Source: Microbacterium allomyrinae
Lineage (GTDB): Bacteria; Actinomycetota; Actinomycetes; Actinomycetales; Microbacteriaceae
Direction: 5' to 3'
Length of the DNA stretch: 64,000 nucleotides
Assembly: GCF_020682705.1 (NCBI RefSeq)
Contig: NZ_JAGTTN010000001.1
Coordinates: forward strand, 930,001 to 994,000
The notes below the pieces were generated by a model. The model saw only the letters and a program-made list of their open reading frames with translations, was not told the DNA's origin and made no database searches. This document shows, in pieces, positions 32,801 through 40,463 of the stretch. Every line of letters starts with the position of its first letter. The stretch's first letter is position 1. Position numbers and translations under genes: made by a program.

Positions 32801-33977
32801 ACAGGAAGCGCTCGGGGTCCAGGCTCAGCAGGTACTCGATCATCTTCTGGTTGCCGTTGACGAGGTAGGGGTCCTCGAGCAGCACCTCGTCGAGTTCGGT
32901 CTCTTCGAGGTAGATCGAGGTGGCCGCGCCGTCCTGCGGTACGGCGACGTCGAACGTCCGGGTCACCGGCGCGCTCCCTCCGTAGGTCGCCGTCGCGGTG
33001 AGGGTCACCGTCGCGGGTGCCGATGCGGGGCGGGTGACGGATGCCGCGCCCCCCTCGATCGAGATCACGTCGGTGTCGGAGGACGCCCAGGTCAGGACGG
33101 CGCCGTTCACGGCATCCGTCGGCAGCCCGAAGTCGGCTGCGACACTGGACGGAACCGAGAGGGCGTCCAGCGCGCTCTGGGCGACGCCGGCCGGATCGAA
33201 CGACGGATCGCCCTGCTGCGTGAGCGCGACGACATCCTGCACCGTCGCCACGCCGTTGTAGAGCGTGTAGTCGTCGAGGAGGCCGGTGGCGTGCGCCCCG
33301 TTGTACTGCGGGCCGTTGTAGCCGAGAGTCTTGACCGTCGTGCTCTCGCCGACGATGACGCCGGTCGCCGTGCCGGTGGCCTCGTACTTCACGGTCGAGA
33401 TCTGGCGCACGCCGTTGCGGTAGAAGGCCACGCCCTTCGTCGCCTTGTCGTAGCTCACCACGACATGAGTCCACTGCCCCGCGGGGAAGAATCCCGCCCG
33501 GGCCGTGTCGACCGCGACCTTGTACGGCTGACCGGATGCCGGACCCACCGACAGCACGAGCGGTGAGGTGTCGCTCTCCGAGGTCAGATACCATCCGGGC
33601 GAGTTGTACGCCGACTTGCTCCACGCGAACACCTGCTCGCCGGCCATGGTCGTGCTGGGCTTGTACCAGAACGAGACCGTGAGGTCGGCGGGCTGCAGGT
33701 AGTCCGCGGTGCCCAGACGGATCGCGTTGGACCCGTTGAGCGCGAACGCCTGGTCGCGCACGCCTGTGCCGTAGGCGGCGGCGCCCTTCTGCATCGTGAC
33801 GGCGGCCGCGTTCGGTCCGGCGTCGGCGAGGCTGCCGTCGAAGCGCAGATCGAGCACTTTGGCCGACTCGATGGACAGAGGTGCGGCCAGGGCCGCGGTC
33901 GGTGCGACGACGGCGATGCCGCCGGCGGCGAGGATGGTCGCGGTCGAGAGCGCCAGCGCTCTGACGAGCTTCTTCAT
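29829..33977 (-). CDS. Secreted multidomain GH127/GH146-type beta-L-arabinofuranosidase
   Basis: 1382 residues: signal peptide (~1-31), LamG-like domain (~35-230), Ig-like domain (~245-320), an (alpha/alpha)6-barrel catalytic domain of the DUF1680 type (~325-900), a beta-rich domain of the kind found after GH146 catalytic domains (~960-1110), a cadherin-like sandwich (~1190-1280) and the shared C-terminal domain (Cys1298, Cys1381). The metal-site motif Glu687-Gly-Cys689-Asn is present. At the nucleophile position the protein has Cys756-Asp757 (Trp-Cys-Asp-His-Gly-Thr) where characterised enzymes have Cys-Cys, so a zinc ligand is replaced. Retaining hydrolysis of beta-L-arabinofuranosides is predicted, but activity needs testing. 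Transcribed from its own operator-controlled promoter, divergent from a GH43 gene. Confidence 0.85.
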   Translation of the reverse strand: MKKLVRALALSTATILAAGGIAVVAPTAALAAPLSIESAKVLDLRFDGSLADAGPNAAAVTMQKGAAAYGTGVRDQAFALNGSNAIRLGTADYLQPADLTVSFWYKPSTTMAGEQVFAWSKSAYNSPGWYLTSESDTSPLVLSVGPASGQPYKVAVDTARAGFFPAGQWTHVVVSYDKATKGVAFYRNGVRQISTVKYEATGTATGVIVGESTTVKTLGYNGPQYNGAHATGLLDDYTLYNGVATVQDVVALTQQGDPSFDPAGVAQSALDALSVPSSVAADFGLPTDAVNGAVLTWASSDTDVISIEGGAASVTRPASAPATVTLTATATYGGSAPVTRTFDVAVPQDGAATSIYLEETELDEVLLEDPYLVNGNQKMIEYLLSLDPERFLYSFYTQAGLPTTVQPYGGWERPTGTRFQGHFFGHYISALSQAYATTTDPTTKAQLLAKLTTAVDGLDRAQKAYAAIDPANAGYVAPFSTSVLPSGGSGLLVPFYNLHKVLAGLLEAYQQAPDEVSATALSVASGFGTWVRDWAGRQANPASILNTEYGGMNEALYELFSITEDPAHKRAAEYFDEVTLFQQLAAGQDVLNGKHANTTIPKLIGALKRYTVFTDNPHLYETLTAAEKSSLGMYRTAAENFWQMVVDDHTYANGGNSYSEHFHAPDTLYEYATSGTTSGYGENSTSEGCNEYNMLKLSRSLFQVDPDVKYADFYESTYINTILASQNPETGMMTYFQPQAAGYAKIFGRPFDEFWCDHGTATESFTKLGDSIYFRKGASVYVNMFRSSELTSAEHNLRLSQTADVPADDTVTFAVDSLDGGALAEGTTLRLRVPDWVAGTPTLTVNGEGQDVAALLADGYLTVEVSSGDEITYVLPAEVTVDDGTENPNWVAFKYGPVLLATELNRTNVDASYVAGVLVRMSQADKSVNNNIVTADADAFKADIAENLVRLADGVNANGIETMRFALQNVDAASAALTFEPYYSLYDARYATYMNLAEPDSAEAQALIRKGKEQRRIDETTIDSLTSFDNNNSEADKSYEFNKSGVGVHLGEGYRDGQTAADAYFQYDMIVDPTLPKNYLGVRYFGGDNGRTFDVYLNDVLLTHERITNAGGATSWYVDYEEIPAAVLAGIEAKDSYKRNQAGEYVLDEDGQKIPVVTVRFQSNGSSYVGGVYGVYTTSKTTYATDADLTALSFEDGALAPALAGGVYAYTAAVPEDATTATFDVDPAVASGLVFADDILIDDTLPRTVALAEGDGPTVLTLKATAQDHTTTATYRIEIVRQAPAPALEVTAVAAGRCIAGKAALTIQATNRSEVPVALTITTPLGSKQVAALAPGTSTASVFTSRSALVAGGQASIVASATVGGAPVTVTVPIVYPAISCG

Positions 33978-34138
33978 GGGATGCCGATCCTTGGGTGCGG
34001 TGACGGTGCGGTGACTGTGTGGGTGGCGGGGCGGCGGCTCCGCCGCAGGCGTGCGCGGGCACCGCGTGACAAGGCCGATCCAACGCTTCTTCGCCAAGGT
34101 CTCAGGGCCCCTTCGTCCTGTCGGCACCGACGCGCAGC

Positions 34139-34196
34139 TGTTAGCGCTATCAGATGATCCGATCAATTGTTAGCGCGAACGAGCAGCGATTGTCAA
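34139..34196 (-). promoter_or_regulatory. Promoter and two operators of the multidomain GH127 gene
   Basis: In the minus direction TTGACA (34191-34196), a perfect -35, and TAACAA (34167-34172) are 18 bp apart. The operator core GCGCTAACA overlaps the -10. A second copy (GATAGCGCTAACA, 34139-34151) lies just downstream in the early transcribed region. The 338-bp divergent region 33978-34315 holds this promoter, the opposite one and the GH127 leader, and nothing else. Confidence 0.75.
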
Positions 34197-34222
34197 GGAT
34201 TCGCCGCACATCTGATCGACCC

Positions 34223-34252
34223 TTGCTCGACGATGGAAGTGAGCGCTAACAT
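34223..34252 (+). promoter_or_regulatory. Promoter and operator of the plus-strand GH43 gene
   Basis: TTGCTC (34223-34228) and TAACAT (34247-34252) with an 18-bp spacer. The operator TGAGCGCTAACA overlaps the -10. The same element, TGTGAGCGCTAAC, occurs at the same distance before the other plus-strand GH43 gene. Confidence 0.7.
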
Positions 34253-34315
34253 TCACTCGCGCGCCTCATGCGTCCCGCATGCCCATGCCCGGCCGCGCAC
34301 AGCAAAGGAGCTGGA

Positions 34316-37030
34316 GTGATCCTCACCCCTCGACCCGTCCCCCACGCCGAGAGCGGTAAACCGCGCAGCGATTCCCGCTCGCGCACCCGCAGCCTGCTCG
34401 CCGCTGCAGTGGGCGCAGCCCTCATCGTCACCGCCTTCTCCCCCACCGTCGCCGCCCCCGCCGCGGAGTCCGGGGTGGCACCGACCGCCGGTCTCGTCGT
34501 CGACTACCGCTTCGACCAGACGACGGGCGCCAGCATCCCGAACCGCGTGAGCGGCGGCGCGGCGGCCACCGTCGTGAACGGCACCGACAGCCTCTGGACG
34601 GGTTCCTCGCTCGTGTTCACCGGCGGCGCCAAGACGAGCGCGACCGCCAACTGGGTGCGCCTGCCAGACAACGTGCTGAGCGGCAAGGCTTCGGCCACCG
34701 TCACGATCGAGACCAAGATCGACGCCACGATGAAGAACAACTGGAACTTCCTCTGGAACATCGGCAGCGACTCGACCACCCAGTACTACTTCGCGTCCGT
34801 GCGCGACAACCCGCGCACCTCGATCACGACCGCCGGTGGCGGTGGCGAGGTCAACGCCCGCTCGGGCACCGCTCTGGACGCCGACCGCTGGTACAGCCTC
34901 ACCTCGGTCATCGACGGCGCCGCCGGGCGCATCACGTTCTACGTCGATGGGATCGAGGTCGCCTCCACCGCGACGACGCTGACCCCGGCATCCATCACCA
35001 ACCAGACGCTCAGCGCGATCGGGCGCGCCCCTTACCCCGACCCGATGTACAAGGGCGAGGTCTCGGCGTTCCGCGTGTACGACCGCGCGCTCACGGCTAC
35101 CGAGGTCGACGACGTGTCGGTGGCGGATGCCGCCCTCCACGCCTCATCGCACGAGCAGGCGGCCGAGGCCCTGCTCGACGGGGTCGCCGACGTCACCATC
35201 GACGAGCCGATCGCTACGCTGCCGAACTACGGCGGACGCGTGTCGTGGGAGTCGTCCGATCCCGACATCGCGATCGGCGATGACGGTCTGACCGTCACGG
35301 CCCTGCAGCCCGCGGCCGGCGATGCCCCGCTCGAGACGACGCTCACCGCGACGGCGAGCGTCCGCGGTGCGACCGCGACGCGTGAGGTGCCGGTCACGGT
35401 GCTCCCCGCCGTCGGTGCCGATGACGCGTTCGGCTACGCGATGGTCCATTTCATCGAGGACTCCGCCGGGTACGCCGAGAAGATCTACCTCGACGTCTCC
35501 CGCGGCGACAACCCCGAGCAGTGGGATCCGCTCAACGGCGGCAAGCCGATCCTGGCATCCGACCTCGGCACGACCGGCATCCGCGACCCGTACCTGACCT
35601 ACAACCCCGAGACCGAGACGTACTACATCATCGCGACCGACCTGCGCGTCTTCGGCGGGAACAACGGCGTGAGCGGCTGCACGAGCTGGTGCTACTGGAG
35701 CTCGCAGGGCAGCACGAAGCTCAACGTGTGGGAGTCCAAGGACCTCGTCTCGTGGAGCGATCTGCGCCAGTTCGACGTCGCGCTCTCCGGCGGCGCCGAA
35801 GTCGCAGAGCTCGGCATGGCATGGGCGCCCGAGGCGACATGGGTCGATGACTACTACCCCGATGGCAGCGGTGCGTTCGTCGTCTACTGGTCGTCGAACG
35901 TCTACGCGAACTCCGCGCACACCGGCTCGAGCTACTCGCGCATCCTGTGGGGCGCGACGCCCGACTTCACGCAGGACAGCTACGAGTACGGCGGCACCTT
36001 CATCGACGCGGGCGGCAACACGATCGACACCTCGATCATCCAGAACGAGGGGACGACCTACCGCATCACGAAGGACAACTCCACCGGCAAGGGCATCTAC
36101 ATGGAGTCCACCACGTCGGCCCAGTGGTGGGAGCCCGCCGCGACCTGGACGCAGCTGCAGTCCCAGATCGGCGCGGTGTGGGCCGGTGGCAACGCCGGCG
36201 GCGTCGAGGGCCCCGCGGTGTTCCAGCGCCATGGCGAACAGAAGTGGTACCTCTACGTCGACGTCATCCCCTCCACCGGCTACCGGCCGATGCAGACGAC
36301 CGACCTCGATGCGGGCTGGTCGCAGCTCGTGAGCAACGGCTTCTCGATGGCGCCCAGCACCAAGCACGGCGGTGTCGTGTCGCTCACCAAGGGCGGCTAC
36401 GACACGATTCGCCAGGCGGATGCCGCGACCGCCGTCGAGAGCGATCTCGGCTCCGTCGAGGTGGCGGCCGATGCGAGCGAGGCCGACGTCCGCGGGGCGC
36501 TGCCGGAATCGGCGGGCGTCGTGATGGCGTACGGGCGCGGCACCGCGTCGCAGCCCGTCGAATGGGATCTGACGGACGTCGACACCGGCGAGGCCGGCAC
36601 GTACGAGGTCACCGGCACCGTCCGCACCATCGGCGCCAGCCTCAACCAATGGGTGGGCGCGGGCGGCTCGACGGCCTGGAACGCGACGGGCAAGCAGCTC
36701 TACAGCTCCACCGCCGTCACCGTGACCGCCGACGTGGTCGTCGCCGCACCGCTCCTGCCGGTCACGATCACCGCCGACACCCGCTGCGTCGCCGGGAAGG
36801 TGGTCCTCACGACCCGCACGACCAATGACGGGGATGCTCCGGTCGGCCTCGTGCTGAGCACGTCGTACGGCTCGAAGACGACCGCCGGCGTCCAGCCGGG
36901 CAAGACCGCGAGCGCGACGTTCACGACGCGTGCGGTGTCGATCGCGGCGGGGACGATCACCGCGACCGTCAGCGCCGGCGGCGACAGCGCCGAGGCATCC
37001 GCCGCGTACGAGGCGGTGAGCTGCGGCTAG
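34316..37030 (+). CDS. Secreted GH43 enzyme with LamG and conserved C-terminal domains
   Basis: 904 residues from GTG 34316 (RBS AAAGGAG, 5 nt away; an upstream ATG at 34268 lacks one). Signal peptide (~1-50), LamG-like domain (~55-270), Ig-like domain (~285-370), GH43 propeller (~375-700), a further beta domain, and the shared C-terminal domain with Cys824 and Cys903. The catalytic triad is Asp424 (Gly-Ile-Arg-Asp-Pro-Tyr), Asp571 (Thr-Ile-Asp-Thr-Ser) and Glu631 (Val-Glu-Gly-Pro). It is the same subtype as the GH43 encoded in the ara operon. Predicted extracellular alpha-L-arabinofuranosidase or arabinanase. Monocistronic, closed by a strong UUCG hairpin. Confidence 0.85.
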   Translation: MILTPRPVPHAESGKPRSDSRSRTRSLLAAAVGAALIVTAFSPTVAAPAAESGVAPTAGLVVDYRFDQTTGASIPNRVSGGAAATVVNGTDSLWTGSSLVFTGGAKTSATANWVRLPDNVLSGKASATVTIETKIDATMKNNWNFLWNIGSDSTTQYYFASVRDNPRTSITTAGGGGEVNARSGTALDADRWYSLTSVIDGAAGRITFYVDGIEVASTATTLTPASITNQTLSAIGRAPYPDPMYKGEVSAFRVYDRALTATEVDDVSVADAALHASSHEQAAEALLDGVADVTIDEPIATLPNYGGRVSWESSDPDIAIGDDGLTVTALQPAAGDAPLETTLTATASVRGATATREVPVTVLPAVGADDAFGYAMVHFIEDSAGYAEKIYLDVSRGDNPEQWDPLNGGKPILASDLGTTGIRDPYLTYNPETETYYIIATDLRVFGGNNGVSGCTSWCYWSSQGSTKLNVWESKDLVSWSDLRQFDVALSGGAEVAELGMAWAPEATWVDDYYPDGSGAFVVYWSSNVYANSAHTGSSYSRILWGATPDFTQDSYEYGGTFIDAGGNTIDTSIIQNEGTTYRITKDNSTGKGIYMESTTSAQWWEPAATWTQLQSQIGAVWAGGNAGGVEGPAVFQRHGEQKWYLYVDVIPSTGYRPMQTTDLDAGWSQLVSNGFSMAPSTKHGGVVSLTKGGYDTIRQADAATAVESDLGSVEVAADASEADVRGALPESAGVVMAYGRGTASQPVEWDLTDVDTGEAGTYEVTGTVRTIGASLNQWVGAGGSTAWNATGKQLYSSTAVTVTADVVVAAPLLPVTITADTRCVAGKVVLTTRTTNDGDAPVGLVLSTSYGSKTTAGVQPGKTASATFTTRAVSIAAGTITATVSAGGDSAEASAAYEAVSCG

Positions 37031-37048
37031 GTCGAGCGTCCAGACGGA

Positions 37049-37080
37049 GCGCCCCGCCGGCTTTCGAGCCGGCGGGGCGC
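37049..37080. terminator. Strong bidirectional terminator with UUCG loop
   Basis: A perfect 14-bp stem (GCGCCCCGCCGGCT / AGCCGGCGGGGCGC) closed by the very stable tetraloop TTCG, 18 bp after the GH43 stop. It lies between convergent transcription units. Confidence 0.9.
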
Positions 37081-37132
37081 TTCGTCGTGGTCGTCGAGTG
37101 ACGCTCACCCCCACCGCGAGCACGGTCGGAGT

Positions 37133-37335
37133 TCGCGGTGCCAGGCGGGCTCGAGGGGTCTCGATACGCTCGTTCGTCGCACTCGACCGGCGGGGGGTCG
37201 GGGCGGGGCGAGGCGGAAAGCGGGGCCCTCGCTCGCGGTATCAGGCGGGCCCGCGCCGACTCGATACGCTCGCTCCTCGCACTCGACCGGCGGCCGGGCG
37301 GGCGGGGCCGAGGGCGGAGGCCCTCGCTCGCGTGG
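37133..37335. repeat. 100-bp tandem intergenic repeat, two copies
   Basis: Two copies with an exact period of 100 bp: TCGCGGT at 37133 and 37233, TCGATACGCT at 37161 and 37261, and CACTCGACCGG in both; each copy ends in a CCCTCGCTCGCG block. It lies between the convergent ends of two GH43 genes (gene-free 37031-37415). It resembles dispersed non-coding repeats I associate with Microbacterium genomes. No coding potential is evident. Confidence 0.75.
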
Positions 37336-37415
37336 GCGCGCGACAGCGCGTCGCGGGGTCGGGACACACCCGCGACGCGCGTCGCATCGGCCGCCTCGCA
37401 GGCAGCCGGGTCAGG

Positions 37416-40373
37416 TCACCCGCAGGTCGCGGGCGCGGAGGCGATCTCCTGGGTCGTGGCGACGGGGACGCCGTCGACCTGGGCGGCCGCGGTGATCGTG
37501 ACGGTCCCGGCCGGGATCGCGGCGACACGCGTCGTGAACGACGTCGACGTGCTCTTGCCCGCAGCGAGCGACGGGAAGGTCTTCGAGCCGTGCGCACCCG
37601 TCGCGGTGACCGAGAGGGCGATGTCGTCGTCGTTGCTCACCGTGAGGACCTGCACGACCTTGCCGGCCACGCAGCGAGCGCTCACGGCGGCCGAGACATC
37701 GAGCACCGGTGCGTCGCCGAGGAGCACCTCGACGGCGCCCGAGGCGGATGCCGCCAGGACGTCGAACCCGTCGAACGTGGCCGAGAGCGACACCGGCACG
37801 CCCGCGGCCTCGGTCGCGGGCACGATCGCCTCGGCGATGTAGCCGCCATCGCGCTCCTCGACCGCGGCCTCGACCTCGATGTCGCCCAGCTGGAAGCGCA
37901 CCGCACCGGCGACCGCACCGCTGTCGGCGGCCGTCACTCGGGCGGTCAGCACGTCTCCGGCGCGAACGGTCTGTCCGGCCGACGCCCCCTCGATCGCCGT
38001 GGTCGTGGTGATCCTGGTGAGCGCGGCGCCCTTGGCCGCCTCCCACTGGTTCAGCGTCACGGGCAGCACACTGCCGTGCCTCGATTTCGGGAGTGCTCCG
38101 GTGACCGTCTGCCACTGCGGCGCGGCGAGCGATTCCGTGAACAGGGGCAGGTACCCCGCACCGGTGAAGTCGTCGACGAACAGGTAGAACCCGCCGTCGG
38201 CATCCGCGGGCACAGAGGTGTCGCCCTCGTTCGCCCGGAAGATCGTCGGGCCCTCGGTCGTGCGGGTCGTGCCCCGGGCGGTCTTCGAGATGCAGCTGGC
38301 GTCGGTGGCCCACTCGTAGGCTCCGGGCACGGTGAGCGCTCGCAGATCGGTGGAGGACTCCTGCAGGATGTCGGTGCAGCCGGTCACCTCCTTGGTGAAC
38401 CGGTAGAACGTGCCGTCATCCTCGATCACCGTGGAGTCGATGCGATCGCCCGCGTCCTGCCAGACCTTCGCGTCGGAGAACGACGTGAAATCGCGCGTGG
38501 TGGCGTACATGACCTTGGAGTAGGTCGAGTTCGGAGTGCCCGCCTTGTCGTACGGGCGCGTGCCGTCGAGATAGACCCGCGACGACCAGTAGACGACGAA
38601 CTCACCGGCCTCGGCATCCCAGTACGCCTCGGGCGCCCACGTCATCGACGCGTTCGGGCCCGAGACCTTCACGTGGCGTTGCGCGCTCCAGGTGCGCAGG
38701 TCGGTCGACTCCCAGATCTCCAGGTAGGCGCTGCCGGCGTCCAAGGCGCGGTCCCAGCTGCTGTTGCGGCCGATCGACAGGTCGGTCGCGATGAGGAAGA
38801 ACCGATCCCCTTCGGGTGCCCGCAGGATGAACGGGTCGCGCAGGCCCATCTCGCCCATCGTCGAGGTGACCAGGGGTGCGCCGCCGCCGAGCACGTCCCA
38901 GCTCATGGCGCTGTTGCCCTGGGATGCTGCGAGGTGGATGTTCTCGCCCGCCACGGTGTCGGCCGTGAAGTACGCGAAGAGGTATCGGCTGTCGACGCTC
39001 TCCCGCGGCGCCGCGGCGACCGTGACGTCGAACTCCCGCGTGAGCGCCGCGGCGCCCTCGCCGATGGTCGCCGTCAGTGTGATTTCGGCGTCGGGCTCTC
39101 CCCACGCCGGACGGGTGACGACACCGGCCGCCGCCGCGCCGACGGGTGTGTCGGAGATGACCGCATCGTCGGAGGACGACCAGGTCACGGGCGAACCTGC
39201 GGCGCCGCGGCCGGGAAGAGTGACGTTGCCGCGCGCGACGTCGGGAAGCTGGATCGCGTCTCGATCGGATGCGATGTCGGCGGTCGCGAGGGCGGGCACG
39301 GTGACGGTGAACGTCCGCGGTGACGCAGCCGCCTGACCGCGCGTCACAGCCGAGGCCGTGAGTGTGACGACCGCGGCGGGCTCGCCCGGCAGCGGTCGGG
39401 TCACGACGCCGGCCGGCGAGATCACGCCCGGCTCTGACGAGGACCACGAGATGCCGTGGAGCGTGACGAGCTGCACATCGTCTGCGACCGCGGATGTGTC
39501 GCCCAGGTCGAGAGAGGCGAGCTTCGCCGCCGAGACGGCGGCGAGTTCTGTCGCGTGCGCGGCGCCGTCTGCGTCCGACAGTCCCACGACCTCAGCGCTC
39601 GAGAGAGCGCGGTCGTAGACGCGGAACGCGCCGACCGAGCCCTTGAACAGAGCGTCGGGCCAGGGCGCGCGCCCGATGGTGTTGAGCGTCTGGGTGATGT
39701 CCGCCGGCGCCAGCGTGGTCTTCACCACACCCGCCCGCTGACCGTCGGTGTAGAAGGTCAGCGTGTCGGCGTCGGCGTCGATCACCGCGGTGAGGCTGTG
39801 CCAGCGGTTGGCCGTGACGCCGTAGCCCGTGCCGTTCTTCTCCCCCGCCGCCGAGCCGGTCGTGATCGCCGACCGTGGTCCGCGCACGTTGGCGAACCAG
39901 TACTGCTGGGTCGCGTCGTTGCCGATGTTCCACAGGAAGTGGTTCGTGGTCAGCATCGTCGGGTCGGCCTTGACGTCGATCGACACGGTCGCCGAGCCCG
40001 CCCCCGCGAGGATGTCATCGGGAAGCTCGACCCAATTGCCCGTCGAGGTCTTGGCCCCACCCGTGAACTGCAGGGTCCCCGCCTCGGCACGCTGCGTCGC
40101 GACGTAGTTGCGCACCGTCGCATCGAACGGGTCGCCGGCCTCGGCCGACCCGTCGGCGGTGTTGCGCACCGCGTCTCCGGACGTCTCGTCGAACAGGTAC
40201 CGGGCCACGAGACCCTCGTCCAACGGGTCGGCGGCCGTCGCCGCCGAAAGCGCCGCGCCGGGCACGATCACCCCGGCCAGCCCCACTGCGGCCGCGGCGG
40301 CGAGCGCCACCCCGCGCCGGGCGGCACCTCGCGCCGGCCGAGGAGCCGTGGCATTGCGTCTCTTGCGTTCCAT
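37416..40373 (-). CDS. Secreted GH43 enzyme with LamG, three Ig-like and conserved C-terminal domains
   Basis: 985 residues: signal peptide (~1-46, after a very basic N-terminus), LamG-like domain (~50-275), two Ig-like domains (~290-450), GH43 propeller (~460-800), a third Ig-like domain (~805-890), and the shared C-terminal domain (Cys901, Cys984). Triad: Asp513 (Gly-Leu-Arg-Asp-Pro-Phe), Asp646 (Arg-Ile-Asp-Ser-Thr) and Glu707 (Thr-Glu-Gly-Pro). Its LamG domain is strongly similar to that of the two upstream GH43 genes. Last gene of a probable three-gene GH43 operon, 90 bp behind the previous one. ATG 40373 precedes the basic signal-peptide N-terminus; the frame extends 12 codons further. 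Confidence 0.85.
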   Translation of the reverse strand: MERKRRNATAPRPARGAARRGVALAAAAAVGLAGVIVPGAALSAATAADPLDEGLVARYLFDETSGDAVRNTADGSAEAGDPFDATVRNYVATQRAEAGTLQFTGGAKTSTGNWVELPDDILAGAGSATVSIDVKADPTMLTTNHFLWNIGNDATQQYWFANVRGPRSAITTGSAAGEKNGTGYGVTANRWHSLTAVIDADADTLTFYTDGQRAGVVKTTLAPADITQTLNTIGRAPWPDALFKGSVGAFRVYDRALSSAEVVGLSDADGAAHATELAAVSAAKLASLDLGDTSAVADDVQLVTLHGISWSSSEPGVISPAGVVTRPLPGEPAAVVTLTASAVTRGQAAASPRTFTVTVPALATADIASDRDAIQLPDVARGNVTLPGRGAAGSPVTWSSSDDAVISDTPVGAAAAGVVTRPAWGEPDAEITLTATIGEGAAALTREFDVTVAAAPRESVDSRYLFAYFTADTVAGENIHLAASQGNSAMSWDVLGGGAPLVTSTMGEMGLRDPFILRAPEGDRFFLIATDLSIGRNSSWDRALDAGSAYLEIWESTDLRTWSAQRHVKVSGPNASMTWAPEAYWDAEAGEFVVYWSSRVYLDGTRPYDKAGTPNSTYSKVMYATTRDFTSFSDAKVWQDAGDRIDSTVIEDDGTFYRFTKEVTGCTDILQESSTDLRALTVPGAYEWATDASCISKTARGTTRTTEGPTIFRANEGDTSVPADADGGFYLFVDDFTGAGYLPLFTESLAAPQWQTVTGALPKSRHGSVLPVTLNQWEAAKGAALTRITTTTAIEGASAGQTVRAGDVLTARVTAADSGAVAGAVRFQLGDIEVEAAVEERDGGYIAEAIVPATEAAGVPVSLSATFDGFDVLAASASGAVEVLLGDAPVLDVSAAVSARCVAGKVVQVLTVSNDDDIALSVTATGAHGSKTFPSLAAGKSTSTSFTTRVAAIPAGTVTITAAAQVDGVPVATTQEIASAPATCG

Positions 40374-40463
40374 CTCAACTTCTCTCGTAGGGATCGGCCG
40401 TGCGCACACGGTTCAGAGGCGGGCGGGGCCGGACGGCGCGATGCACCGCCCAGCCCCGGCGTC

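Noticed and set aside
28440..33566. A 1708-codon open frame on the plus strand opposite the GH127 and csc-like genes
   Set aside because: It lies antisense to genes with clear domains, signal peptides and ribosome-binding sites; it has an Arg/Val/Asp-rich composition typical of high-GC antisense frames and no recognisable motif.
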